A stretch of 17,510 nucleotides of DNA, taken from the NCBI GenBank assembly GCA_913044255.1, contig CAJWOI010000015.1:1-17510 (forward strand), read 5' to 3'. Under the pieces are notes generated by a model. It searched no databases. It was not told the origin of the DNA and saw nothing but the letters and a program-made list of their open reading frames with translations. This stretch comes from an uncultured Alphaproteobacteria bacterium (GTDB lineage: Bacteria; Pseudomonadota; Alphaproteobacteria; UBA7887). Shown here piece after piece: positions 1-6,976 of the stretch (its first letter is position 1; every line of letters begins with the position of its first letter). The position numbers were made by a program, and so were the translations under genes.

Positions 1-36
1 GACCGGGTTGAACCACTTTACGGTTCCTGTAGCCAT
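1..36 (-). CDS. Cold shock protein (CspA family), N-terminal fragment
   Basis: Only the first 12 codons lie in the window; the gene runs off the left edge. Reading leftward from the ATG at 36 gives MATGTVKWFNPV. The TGTVKWFN block is the hallmark opening of bacterial cold shock domain proteins, small single-stranded nucleic-acid-binding OB-fold proteins that act as RNA chaperones or transcription antiterminators. The RNP1 and RNP2 motifs would lie beyond the edge and cannot be checked. A good purine-rich ribosome binding site precedes the ATG. The gene is divergent from the PaiB-like gene at 265. Whether it is cold-induced cannot be told from this fragment. Confidence 0.8.
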   Translation of the reverse strand, partial: MATGTVKWFNPV

Positions 37-41
37 TGATA

Positions 42-49
42 TTTCCTCT
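42..49 (-). promoter_or_regulatory. Ribosome binding site of the cold shock gene
   Basis: On the minus strand this reads AGAGGAAA and ends five bases before the ATG at 36. The match to the 16S anti-Shine-Dalgarno sequence is good, and it fixes the start codon of the partial cold shock gene. Confidence 0.65.
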
Positions 50-170
50 ACTTAATTTCTAGACTCCGCGCAGTGCACGGAAAGATGCCAGTTCAACGAA
101 TTGCATGGAGTACTGGTGCTTTAGTCGGCGCGACAAAGCAATATACGCCGAAGCCTCGAAGACCTGATAT

Positions 171-192
171 GGCTTATATGGCCAGATAAGGC
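171..192. promoter_or_regulatory. 22-base imperfect palindrome, candidate operator
   Basis: The site reads GGCTTATATG then GCCAGATAAGGC. Nine of eleven base pairs are symmetric about the centre at 181/182, with a TGGCCA core and CTTAT/ATAAG half-sites. It lies in the 228-base divergent region between the cold shock gene and the PaiB-like gene, 72 bases upstream of the latter's ATG. There is no loop, so a dimeric protein-binding site is more likely than an RNA hairpin. Which regulator binds, if any, is unknown. The rest of 37-264 shows no promoter I can call with confidence. Confidence 0.35.
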
Positions 193-250
193 GATAAAAA
201 CAAGCATAACATTAACACTACCCCCAATGTATTGCTGTCCTGGCGACAAC

Positions 251-255
251 GGAGG
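251..255 (+). promoter_or_regulatory. Ribosome binding site of the PaiB-like gene
   Basis: GGAGG ends nine bases before the ATG at 265. It is a strong Shine-Dalgarno match and supports that start codon. Confidence 0.65.
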
Positions 256-264
256 CGCTACTAA

Positions 265-888
265 ATGCATGTTCCTGATCATTTTTCGGTAAAAAATGCG
301 GCTTGGGCCCACGAGATCATGCGGAGGCATAGCTTTGCAACCCTTGTTTCCGGGTATGCCACAAGCCTTACTGCCAGCCACCTGCCACTCTTATGGACTC
401 ACAGCGAGGAAGGCCACGGATTGATTCAGGGACATATGGCCCGAGCAAATCCGCAATGGCAGGACTTTTCTGAGGATTCTGAAGTAATGGCTATTTTTAC
501 TGGCCCCGATTCCTATATCTCACCAAACTGGTACATCGCTAGACCTGCTGTCCCAACCTGGAATTACACAGCGGTACATGCCTACGGCACTCCAAGAGTG
601 ATAGATGACGAACATGCTGCTCGAAAGTTACTTCGGCGTATGGTCGCCATATTTGATCCGGACCCGAAGCAGGCCTGGCCCAACGATCACCCACAAGCAA
701 ATTTAGTCGATGAAATGATTCCCCATATTGTAGCGTTCGAAATCTCCATCGTGCGCCTCGACGCCAAAGCAAAACTTAGCCAAAATCGTTCGGCCAATGA
801 TCAGGAAAGCGTGATTGCCGCACTTCAGAATTCAAGCCAAGAAGGAGCAAAAGCACTCGCCAAATACATGCGCAACAGTTTGAGTTGA
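265..888 (+). CDS. paiB: PaiB-family FMN-binding negative transcriptional regulator
   Basis: The 207-residue product matches the PaiB family (about 200-215 residues), split-barrel flavin-binding proteins related to pyridoxamine-phosphate oxidases. Family landmarks are in order: the MHVPDHF opening, GHMARANPQW at 56-65, FTGPDSYISPNWY at 78-90, VPTWNYTAVHAYG at 96-108, and KAKLSQNRS at 168-176 near the C-terminus. Bacillus PaiB was described as a negative regulator of sporulation and degradative enzyme genes, but for most homologues the role is untested; a flavin-dependent enzyme is an alternative. The gene stands alone, divergent from a cold shock gene and convergent with the nitroreductase gene downstream. 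The start has a strong ribosome binding site and no better alternative. Confidence 0.9.
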   Translation: MHVPDHFSVKNAAWAHEIMRRHSFATLVSGYATSLTASHLPLLWTHSEEGHGLIQGHMARANPQWQDFSEDSEVMAIFTGPDSYISPNWYIARPAVPTWNYTAVHAYGTPRVIDDEHAARKLLRRMVAIFDPDPKQAWPNDHPQANLVDEMIPHIVAFEISIVRLDAKAKLSQNRSANDQESVIAALQNSSQEGAKALAKYMRNSLS

Positions 889-924
889 AAACTATTAGGG
901 CGCGCTATGTGACCGCGAATCACC

Positions 925-1599
925 TCAGGTCTCGTGAAAGGTAGCAAACTGTGCGAGAGGCTCCCGTACTGTATTTAGGCTATTTTGAGGCGCATTAATA
1001 TCCTCGTAGCCCAGGCTCATTCCTACATGCACCAACTCGTGCTCCTCTAGGCCAAGCTCTTTTTCGACAATATCGTGGTAATTGCCCCACGATGCCTGTG
1101 GACAGGTATGTAAATCCTGCCCACGAGCAGCTACGCAAATATTTTGAAGAAACATTCCGTAGTCGAGCCAGCTCATCCAACCCATATCCCGGTCGATTGT
1201 AAAAATCATACCCACTGGAGCTCCGAAAAACTCAAAGTTTTTAGCATGGAATTGCTGGGTCCGTTCACGTTCACCTTTCTTGATTCCGACTAAATCATAC
1301 AGGTCCCATCCAACCTTCCGACGACGAGAAAGGTAGGGATCGCGCCATTTCTGTAGGTAGTGCGCACGATCACTTGTGTGTTTCTCAGGCTCATTCCAGA
1401 ACGCATGCAAAACAGCCTGTGAAAGACGTTGCAGCGCAGCGCCCTGCAACACGTGCACCTTCCAGGGTTGCGTATTCGTGCCGCTTGGCGCACGGCTCGC
1501 AACTTCAAGGATATGCTCGATGGCCGCCTTCGAGACTGGGGTCGACAAGTACGCACGGACTGAGTGCCGGCTCAATATAGCTTCATCAACAGTCAACAT
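925..1599 (-). CDS. Nitroreductase family protein (FMN-dependent NAD(P)H oxidoreductase)
   Basis: The 224-residue product is a nitroreductase-fold flavoprotein, a group that reduces nitroaromatics, quinones, flavins or enones with NAD(P)H in the cytoplasm. Visible landmarks counted from ATG 1599 are RHSVRAYL at 11-18 (FMN phosphate contact region) and APSGTNTQPWKV at 38-49 (FMN-binding loop), with a C-terminal GMSLGYED block that forms part of the flavin site in the family. The physiological substrate cannot be inferred. An in-frame GTG at 1608 would add three residues; the ATG gives the more family-like opening MLTVDEAILSRHSVRAY, but neither start has an ideal ribosome binding site. The neighbouring genes give no functional hint. 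Confidence 0.9.
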   Translation of the reverse strand: MLTVDEAILSRHSVRAYLSTPVSKAAIEHILEVASRAPSGTNTQPWKVHVLQGAALQRLSQAVLHAFWNEPEKHTSDRAHYLQKWRDPYLSRRRKVGWDLYDLVGIKKGERERTQQFHAKNFEFFGAPVGMIFTIDRDMGWMSWLDYGMFLQNICVAARGQDLHTCPQASWGNYHDIVEKELGLEEHELVHVGMSLGYEDINAPQNSLNTVREPLAQFATFHET

Positions 1600-1707
1600 C
1601 TGTTCCACTCACCCTTTACCACTAATGTTAAATTTGGACGTACAAACCCTTGAGAAATGCATGCCATGAGCGCGTTTTGTGCCTCTGACACGAACTATAA
1701 AACCGAG

Positions 1708-1730
1708 TTCTACGAATGCCATTCGTAGAA
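1708..1730. repeat. Perfect 10-bp inverted repeat with a 3-base loop
   Basis: TTCTACGAAT, then GCC, then ATTCGTAGAA: ten of ten pairs are complementary. It lies in the 219-base gap (1609-1827) between the nitroreductase start and the end of the SbmA-like gene, about 100 bases from each. On the minus strand the stem is followed after four bases by TTTTA, so a weak terminator for the transporter gene is possible, but the stem is AT-rich and the T-run is short. An operator for the nitroreductase gene is the alternative. I see nothing else in 1609-1827. Confidence 0.55.
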
Positions 1731-1827
1731 TCACTGACTTCAAACAGCCCTCTATGGAAGTCCCTATATCACTTTCATGCCAAAGGTTGAAATAAGCGTC
1801 ATCAAGGAAATAATGCCTTGGGCAACG

Positions 1828-2874
1828 TCACGAATATACGACCCGCGTATCTTCGTAACGTTTGAGATTATCCTCAAATTCTCGCAATCTTTTCCATATG
1901 GATCGCAGTTCGGTAATAGTTGTCCAATTGTGCAAGAACAACGCAAATCCTCCATGAACTCTGCCAAAAGCATTTGATACCTGCACCAAAACTCCGAGCG
2001 TAATGAGCCCAGTAAATAACCCTGGACCCATCAATAAGTATGGCACCACCGTCATGACCTGATCATAACTATGCACCCAAATGTTGAAATATCCATAATG
2101 TAGATACAGACGGTGATAGTTAAATCGAATCCCCAGAAACAATTCCCATAGCGTCTCCGGGCGCGCATGGTTTTCTTTGTCGTCTTCTCCAAGGACCAAA
2201 TCTTTGCGGAAAGCTGCTTCAACTTTTTGGTTGTTATATTCAAGTCCTGGCAACTTCCATCCGACAAACCAGGAAATAATAAGCCCGCCGATAGAAACCA
2301 CCAAAGCTCCCCACACGAGGGACCCTTCAATATCCCTTAATATTGGAACATCTAATTTATCGCTCAAGCCGTACAAAATGGGGATAAAAGCAATCAAAGT
2401 CATGACCGCCCTAACGATTTGTAATCCGAGCGACTCTATAATTCTTGCAAATCGATTACAGTCTTCCTGTATTCTTTGAGATGCACCTTCTATTTCTTGC
2501 TCAACACTTCTCCACCTCGGGATATATCCCCAAGTCATAGCTTGCCTCCAACGCAACCCATATATGCTGGTGAAATAAGAAGTCAAAGTCGCCAGCACCA
2601 CGTAGGGGGATGCAATGACTAGGAAGGATGGATCGCCCTCAAATCCGTTACGTACGTAATCTAAAGATATTAATTGTTGATAAAATAATAAAATGCCTTC
2701 CTGTGGCTTTTCCACATAATCCGCCGAGTTCTGCAAAAGATCGTAAAACTTTCCATACCAGGAATTCAGCGCGACAGTCATCTGCACCTGCAACCATATT
2801 GAAATTATTAGCACAGCGCCGCCGCCGTAGGCCCACAGCGCCCATTCTTTTGTTTTATAAAAGGATCGAATCAT
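1828..2874 (-). CDS. SbmA/BacA-like peptide transporter, short form
   Basis: The 348-residue inner-membrane protein belongs to the SbmA/BacA family, which imports peptide antibiotics and other peptides in a proton-driven way without an ATPase domain. Conserved blocks that I recall from E. coli SbmA are present: VALNSWYGKFYDLLQ at 34-48, IEGASQRIQEDCNRFA at 128-143, MTLIAFIPIL at 158-167, KLPGLEYNNQKVEAAFRK at 207-224 followed by LGEDD, and NAFGRVHGGF near 301-310. Hydrophobic segments lie near 14-30, 83-103, 153-170, 187-205 and 278-300. E. coli SbmA has about 406 residues; this protein begins near the second membrane segment and lacks the N-terminal region. A TGA lies in frame two codons upstream of the ATG, so the short N-terminus is real in this sequence. 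I see no clear ribosome binding site. The pentapeptide-repeat gene lies 92 bases upstream on the same strand. Confidence 0.88.
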   Translation of the reverse strand: MIRSFYKTKEWALWAYGGGAVLIISIWLQVQMTVALNSWYGKFYDLLQNSADYVEKPQEGILLFYQQLISLDYVRNGFEGDPSFLVIASPYVVLATLTSYFTSIYGLRWRQAMTWGYIPRWRSVEQEIEGASQRIQEDCNRFARIIESLGLQIVRAVMTLIAFIPILYGLSDKLDVPILRDIEGSLVWGALVVSIGGLIISWFVGWKLPGLEYNNQKVEAAFRKDLVLGEDDKENHARPETLWELFLGIRFNYHRLYLHYGYFNIWVHSYDQVMTVVPYLLMGPGLFTGLITLGVLVQVSNAFGRVHGGFALFLHNWTTITELRSIWKRLREFEDNLKRYEDTRVVYS

Positions 2875-2966
2875 TGGTCATCATGCGAAGGTAAGGGGTT
2901 GTTCCTGGCCAAAAATGTGGTGAGGACAGCGAAGTAGTCATAGATTGATGCACATGTCCAGTGACC

Positions 2967-3557
2967 TTACTCAACGCAACCTGAATTATCCTCCCCCCAG
3001 GGCATTTTTGTTGCACAAAGCGTTGCCCTCTCCAGCTGGGCCTGCCTCAGGTCAGTAAAACTTAGGTCAGCACCAGACAAGTCCGCACCACGAAAATTCG
3101 CCCTATGTAAATTTGCTCCTTGCAGATTCGCATGGTGCAAATTGGCCCCCATAAGGTTTGTGGCCCCTAAGTTCGCTTCATGCAGGTCCGCAAAACTTAA
3201 TTCAGCACTCCGCAAACTAGCGAAACTAAAGTTTGCCTCGCTCAAATCCGCACTCCTCAGATCCGCATTGGTCAAATTGGCCCCCCACAAATCCGCGCCT
3301 CTCAAATCGATGTGACTTAACTTAGAATAACTTAAATTGGCTCCACCTAGCTCTGCGTCAATCAAGTTCGCGTGAGACAAGATAACCCCTGACAATTCGG
3401 CTTCACGCAAATCGACGCCACTTAAGTTGCACTCTTCACATGATTTGGTTGATATCAATTTTTGCAAATCGATTTTGTCAAAACCATTTGCGGTCGTACC
3501 AATTACTATTGACGCCGCTAAAGTTGCCGGCACAAGTGCCCAATTGACGATTTTCAT
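2967..3557 (-). CDS. Exported pentapeptide-repeat protein
   Basis: The 196-residue product starts with a basic residue and a hydrophobic stretch (MKIVNWALVPATLAASIVIG), which looks like a Sec signal peptide or anchor. From residue 41 to 180 follow 28 consecutive pentapeptides with Leu or Phe at every fifth position and Ala mostly two before it, of the A(D/N)LXX type. Four pentapeptides make one coil of a right-handed beta-helix, so seven coils are predicted. Cysteines at 40, 43, 181 and 194 flank the helix and could cap it by disulfides in the periplasm. A TTG at 3569 could start four residues earlier, but the ATG at 3557 gives the better signal sequence. Function is unknown. Gyrase-protecting relatives (Qnr, MfpA, McbG) are cytoplasmic, so the signal argues against that role. 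It may share a transcript with the SbmA-like gene downstream. Confidence 0.85.
   Translation of the reverse strand: MKIVNWALVPATLAASIVIGTTANGFDKIDLQKLISTKSCEECNLSGVDLREAELSGVILSHANLIDAELGGANLSYSKLSHIDLRGADLWGANLTNADLRSADLSEANFSFASLRSAELSFADLHEANLGATNLMGANLHHANLQGANLHRANFRGADLSGADLSFTDLRQAQLERATLCATKMPWGEDNSGCVE
3018..3437 (-). repeat. 15-base coding periodicity of the pentapeptide repeat
   Basis: This segment codes for the 28 pentapeptides. At the DNA level it is a degenerate 15-base repeat, with a leucine or phenylalanine codon every fifth codon and alanine codons at a fixed offset. The units have diverged, so this is conserved protein structure rather than a recent DNA tandem array. Confidence 0.75.
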
Positions 3558-3662
3558 TTCATAACCCAATAGAAAATTTCGATTTACTTCGGATTGCTAT
3601 AGACTGCGAAACTTCGGTGTCGCCCCCCCGAACTTCCGCAAACTGTGCGAGTGATAAAAAAC

Positions 3663-3674
3663 TTTCCGCGGAAA
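3663..3674. promoter_or_regulatory. 12-base perfect palindrome upstream of the SDR operon
   Basis: TTTCCGCGGAAA is fully symmetric and ends 32 bases before the ATG at 3707, in the leader of the three-gene plus-strand operon. It could be an operator half of an unidentified regulator, but 12-base palindromes also arise by chance. A TATAGA at 3598-3603 could be a -10 box, but no convincing -35 accompanies it. Confidence 0.2.
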
Positions 3675-3694
3675 AATCGGCACGCGGTGTTTAT

Positions 3695-3701
3695 AGGAGA
3701 G
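3695..3701 (+). promoter_or_regulatory. Ribosome binding site deciding the SDR start
   Basis: AGGAGAG ends five bases before the ATG at 3707. It favours this start over an in-frame upstream codon at 3617, which would add 30 residues without similarity to the SDR fold. Confidence 0.7.
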
Positions 3702-3706
3702 AAATT

Positions 3707-4678
3707 ATGCTCGAACAATTTCCGGTTGATGCAAATGACTTTGATGGTCCTGTGTTGCTTACCGGTGCAGGAGGTTGTATCGGGAGCTGGGTTCTGGCTC
3801 TACTTACCAGGGCCCGAGTCCCCGTTATCGCATTTGACTTGAGTGAAGACAAACAACGACCAAAATTATTAATGGACGAGGACACCCTAGCAAAAGTGAG
3901 ATGGATTACCGGTGATATCGCGAATACCGAGGATGTATCCATGGTGGTACACGACAACGCCGTAAAAGCAATAATCCACCTCGCCGCTCTACAGGTACCA
4001 TTCTGCGCTGCAGATCCCGTCGCTGGTGCGCGCGCAAATGTGGTTGGAACAGTAAATGTCTTTGAGGCGGCACGCCACGACGGCCTAAGGCGTGTAGCGT
4101 ATGCGAGCTCGGTCGCGGCCCACGGTGCGCCAAGTGACAGCCCCTTCCTGGCCACACTTTATGGAGCATACAAACTCTGCGATGAAATGATCGCACGCGT
4201 CTATTATCAGGACTGGGGGGTATCAAGCGTCGGAATGCGACCCAGTATCGTGTACGGAGTGGGCAGAGATCAGGGAATGAGCTCGAAACCGACCGAAGCC
4301 CTGCTGGCAGCAGCCGCCGGACTGGACTATACGGTGCCATTTTCAGGACAAATGGGAGCACTTCATGCGGGGGAAGTCGCATCAGCATTTATTAAGGCGG
4401 TGTCAAAAGAACGGGAGGGAGCTCCCGTATTCGATATCAACGGCGTTGCAACCACTGTGGAACACTGGGTGAAACTCCTGCGTCAAGCACAACCCGAAGT
4501 GCGCATAAATGTGGAGGGAGCCGCCTTGCCTTTTCCGGGAGATCTGTCAGACAAACCGCTTCGAGAATTTTTGGGGGATTACGGAAATATCGATCTCGAA
4601 TTCGGAATAAGAGAAACTTTCTCCGCTTTTAAAGACCTATTAGCGAGGGGCATTATTTCCGCCAACGACCTTAGTTAA
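3707..4678 (+). CDS. NAD-dependent epimerase/dehydratase (extended SDR)
   Basis: The 323-residue cytoplasmic protein has the extended short-chain dehydrogenase fold. The dinucleotide-binding glycine motif TGAGGCIG lies at 19-26, an acidic residue at 44 (IAFDLS) ends beta-2 and suggests NAD preference, GDI at 69-71 is the adenine-contact motif, HLAAL at 91-95 follows, and the catalytic Ser/Tyr/Lys are S134/S135, Y152 and K156 (YGAYK). RPSIVYG at 178-184 is the conserved strand after the active site. The family includes sugar-nucleotide epimerases, dehydratases, uronate dehydrogenases and steroid-type dehydrogenases; the substrate is not evident. The start at 3707 is chosen for its strong ribosome binding site. 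The gene leads a three-gene operon with a metallo-hydrolase (16-base gap) and an acyl-CoA synthetase, suggesting catabolism rather than surface-sugar synthesis. Confidence 0.9.
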   Translation: MLEQFPVDANDFDGPVLLTGAGGCIGSWVLALLTRARVPVIAFDLSEDKQRPKLLMDEDTLAKVRWITGDIANTEDVSMVVHDNAVKAIIHLAALQVPFCAADPVAGARANVVGTVNVFEAARHDGLRRVAYASSVAAHGAPSDSPFLATLYGAYKLCDEMIARVYYQDWGVSSVGMRPSIVYGVGRDQGMSSKPTEALLAAAAGLDYTVPFSGQMGALHAGEVASAFIKAVSKEREGAPVFDINGVATTVEHWVKLLRQAQPEVRINVEGAALPFPGDLSDKPLREFLGDYGNIDLEFGIRETFSAFKDLLARGIISANDLS

Positions 4679-4694
4679 AACGAAAAAATCTGCA

Positions 4695-5381
4695 ATGACA
4701 GTCGAATACAAAATTATTGCTCACGGAAACAACCTGAGGTTACGAAGTGGATTTCTCGCACTCGCCAATGCCACCTTAATCACCTGTGATGCTGGGCCAA
4801 TCCTGTTTGATGTAGGACATTACTGCAACCGGGTCACCCTCCTAGAAGGGCTGGCAGCGCAAAACATGACGCCCCAGGACGTCAAAGCTGTATTTCTGTC
4901 TCATTTACATTTCGATCATTGCAACAACGTGGATCTTTTCCCAAATGCAAAGATTCTAGTAAGCCAGCGGGAGTGGGAGTACGCAAGCAACCCGCACGAA
5001 AACGATATGTACATTCCCTGGATGGTGAAAGAACAATTGTGTAAACACGATCTAGAGCTAATTGATGGAGAGAACCGGATCACGGAAGGCGTCCACTACT
5101 TCCCCGCGCCTGGTCACACGCCAGGCTCATTTGCACTGAAGCTGGACACGAAGAAATCCGGCTGCGTCGTAATAGCCGGGGATGCACTCAAATATCCCAA
5201 GGAGGCCATAGCACAAAAATGTGACATGGCGTTCGATACAATTGCGAAGGGCACCGCTACAATCAAAAGGATATTGGAAATGGCCGACCGTATCATTCCC
5301 GGTCATTTCCCCGAACTTATTAAGCGCGACGATCACTTTACCTGGGAGGACGCAGCGGAACTTCCTTTGATCGTCCGCTAG
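4695..5381 (+). CDS. MBL-fold metallo-hydrolase (lactonase-like)
   Basis: The 228-residue protein is a metallo-beta-lactamase-fold hydrolase with a complete binuclear metal site: HLHFDH gives H70, H72, D74 and H75; H141 is in PGHTPGS; D163 is in AGDALK; H204 is in IPGHF. The arrangement resembles the lactonase and glyoxalase-II-type branches of the fold, which hydrolyse lactones or thioesters. Beta-lactamase activity is not implied. No signal peptide is seen, so it should be cytoplasmic. The gene follows the SDR gene after 16 bases and precedes the acyl-CoA synthetase gene by 23. The ribosome binding site is weak, which fits translational coupling. Substrate is unknown; a lactone produced by the upstream dehydrogenase is one possibility. 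Confidence 0.9.
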   Translation: MTVEYKIIAHGNNLRLRSGFLALANATLITCDAGPILFDVGHYCNRVTLLEGLAAQNMTPQDVKAVFLSHLHFDHCNNVDLFPNAKILVSQREWEYASNPHENDMYIPWMVKEQLCKHDLELIDGENRITEGVHYFPAPGHTPGSFALKLDTKKSGCVVIAGDALKYPKEAIAQKCDMAFDTIAKGTATIKRILEMADRIIPGHFPELIKRDDHFTWEDAAELPLIVR

Positions 5382-5404
5382 CGTCGTAAGATTCGGATGG
5401 GACC

Positions 5405-6955
5405 ATGCGGCTAATCGATTTTTTTGACAGAGGCGCCTCAATTGCGCCTACTCGCCCCGCATTCATTGATGAAAACGGAGCACTCACGTATCGGGAAGCG
5501 CAACTTCAAACTTATCAGATAGCCAATGCTTTGATGTCTGATGACATCAAACCAGGTGACGTAGTCGCTATTTATAGTCCTAACGACGCCCGTGCCTTTT
5601 TGTGCATGCTTGGCATCCTGAGGGCGGGGGCAATTTACGTAAACCTCAATGGACTGAGTCCTATTGCAGAAAACGTATACGTGCTTAAAGACCGGGATGC
5701 CCGCCTGCTTTTCATTCACAGCGAGTTTGAACGACACCTTGGTATTATTGCCGATCAGGCCCCCAAGATAATCCAAACCGTTGGGATCGATCAGCCGCTC
5801 AAAGGAACTCGCTCCTTAGGAAGTTGGCTCTCGAGATACCCTGAAACGGATCCGGACATTCCGCGACAACCAAGTGATGTAGCTTGTCTTTTTTCTACTG
5901 GCGGCACAACAGGCCGATCTAAGGCCGCCATGCTTACGAATCAGGTGTTCGAGACTATGATTGCCAACGCGAACACAGCAATGCCCCACCAGAAACCGCC
6001 TGTACACCTGGTTGCAGCCCCATTTACTCACGCGGCAGGACTGGCTGCCCTGTGGCTGCTACCTTTAGGTGCGACCAACGTAATTGTTGCGGGCCCCGAC
6101 CCAGAAACTGTGATGGCAGCAATTTCACGATATAAAGTTACCACTGTTTTTCTCCCACCCACCATGATTTACATGATGCTTACTCACCCCCGACTAAATG
6201 ACTTTAATTACAGTTCGCTTGATTATCTGATTTATGGTGCGGCCCCAATGTCGGTCGACAAACTGAAGCAAGCTATTACGGCTTTTGGCCCAGTCCTCAC
6301 ACAACTATACGGCCAAGCAGAAGCTCCAATGATGTGCACGGTGATGTCACCGTCCGAACACATTCGCTGGCTTGAAACGGGAGAACAAGATCGCCTGGCG
6401 AGTTGTGGGCGGCCCTGCCTCTTTACCGATCTTGCCATTATGAGTGATTCAGGGTCTCTGCTTGGACCCGACGAACGCGGGGAAATTGTCGTACGAGGCA
6501 ACCTAGTAATGGCGGGCTATTACAAAAACCAGGAGGCAAGCGCCGCAGCCCGCGCTTACGGGTGGCATCACACTGGAGATATTGGCGAAGTAGATTCGGC
6601 CGGGTATGTCTATATCCTCGACCGCAAAAATGACATGATCATTTCTGGCGGATTCAACATATATCCAGGAGAAATCGAACAAGTTCTATGGGCGTTGCCA
6701 GAGGTTCAAGATTGCGCCGTGGTAGGTGTTCCCCATGACAAATGGGGCGAAGCAGTTACGGCTGTAGTTGAACTCGTGGAGGGAGCGGTCATAGAAGAGA
6801 AAACCATTATCTCACACTGCAAGGCAAAACTAGGGAGCGTTAAGGCACCGAAGACTGTTCTCTTCTGGGATAGCTTGCCGCGCAGCCCGGTAGGCAAAGT
6901 GCTTAGACGCAGTGTGAGAGAAAAATTTTGGGTTGGGCGTAAACGCGCAATCTAA
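5405..6955 (+). CDS. AMP-dependent acyl-CoA synthetase/ligase
   Basis: The 516-residue protein is a complete member of the ANL adenylate-forming superfamily, activating a carboxylic acid to an acyl-adenylate and then to a CoA thioester. Core motifs are in order: the phosphate loop FSTGGTTGRSKA at 163-174, YGQAE at 302-306, HTGD at 389-392, the hinge and A8 block RKNDMIISGGFNIYPGEIE at 407-425, and the catalytic lysine K498 in PRSPVGKVLRR. Length is normal for a medium-chain, aromatic or related acyl-CoA ligase; the lack of a carrier domain argues against a peptide synthetase role. The acid cannot be named from sequence. It is the last gene of the operon and meets ccmI tail to tail with 21 bases between stops, with no evident hairpin terminator. 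The ribosome binding site GGATGGGA lies directly upstream. Confidence 0.92.
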   Translation: MRLIDFFDRGASIAPTRPAFIDENGALTYREAQLQTYQIANALMSDDIKPGDVVAIYSPNDARAFLCMLGILRAGAIYVNLNGLSPIAENVYVLKDRDARLLFIHSEFERHLGIIADQAPKIIQTVGIDQPLKGTRSLGSWLSRYPETDPDIPRQPSDVACLFSTGGTTGRSKAAMLTNQVFETMIANANTAMPHQKPPVHLVAAPFTHAAGLAALWLLPLGATNVIVAGPDPETVMAAISRYKVTTVFLPPTMIYMMLTHPRLNDFNYSSLDYLIYGAAPMSVDKLKQAITAFGPVLTQLYGQAEAPMMCTVMSPSEHIRWLETGEQDRLASCGRPCLFTDLAIMSDSGSLLGPDERGEIVVRGNLVMAGYYKNQEASAAARAYGWHHTGDIGEVDSAGYVYILDRKNDMIISGGFNIYPGEIEQVLWALPEVQDCAVVGVPHDKWGEAVTAVVELVEGAVIEEKTIISHCKAKLGSVKAPKTVLFWDSLPRSPVGKVLRRSVREKFWVGRKRAI

Positions 6956-6976
6956 GTTTACTTCTTATGCCAAACA

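Noticed and set aside
944..957. A 14-base sequence shared exactly with 3638-3651 (GCAAACTGTGCGAG)
   Set aside because: One copy is inside the nitroreductase coding sequence and the other in the SDR leader; about one such match is expected by chance in a window this size.
3623..3629. A run of seven cytosines upstream of the SDR gene, considered as a phase-variable tract
   Set aside because: The run is short, lies outside the coding region when the start at 3707 is used, and no surface-antigen context supports phase variation.
3691..4388. Two long minus-strand open frames (154 and 160 codons) inside the SDR gene
   Set aside because: They are antisense shadows of a gene with clear SDR motifs; their translations are rich in Arg, Pro and Ser without recognisable domains.
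6956..6976. A bidirectional terminator between the acyl-CoA synthetase and ccmI genes
   Set aside because: The 21-base gap contains no inverted repeat or T-run.
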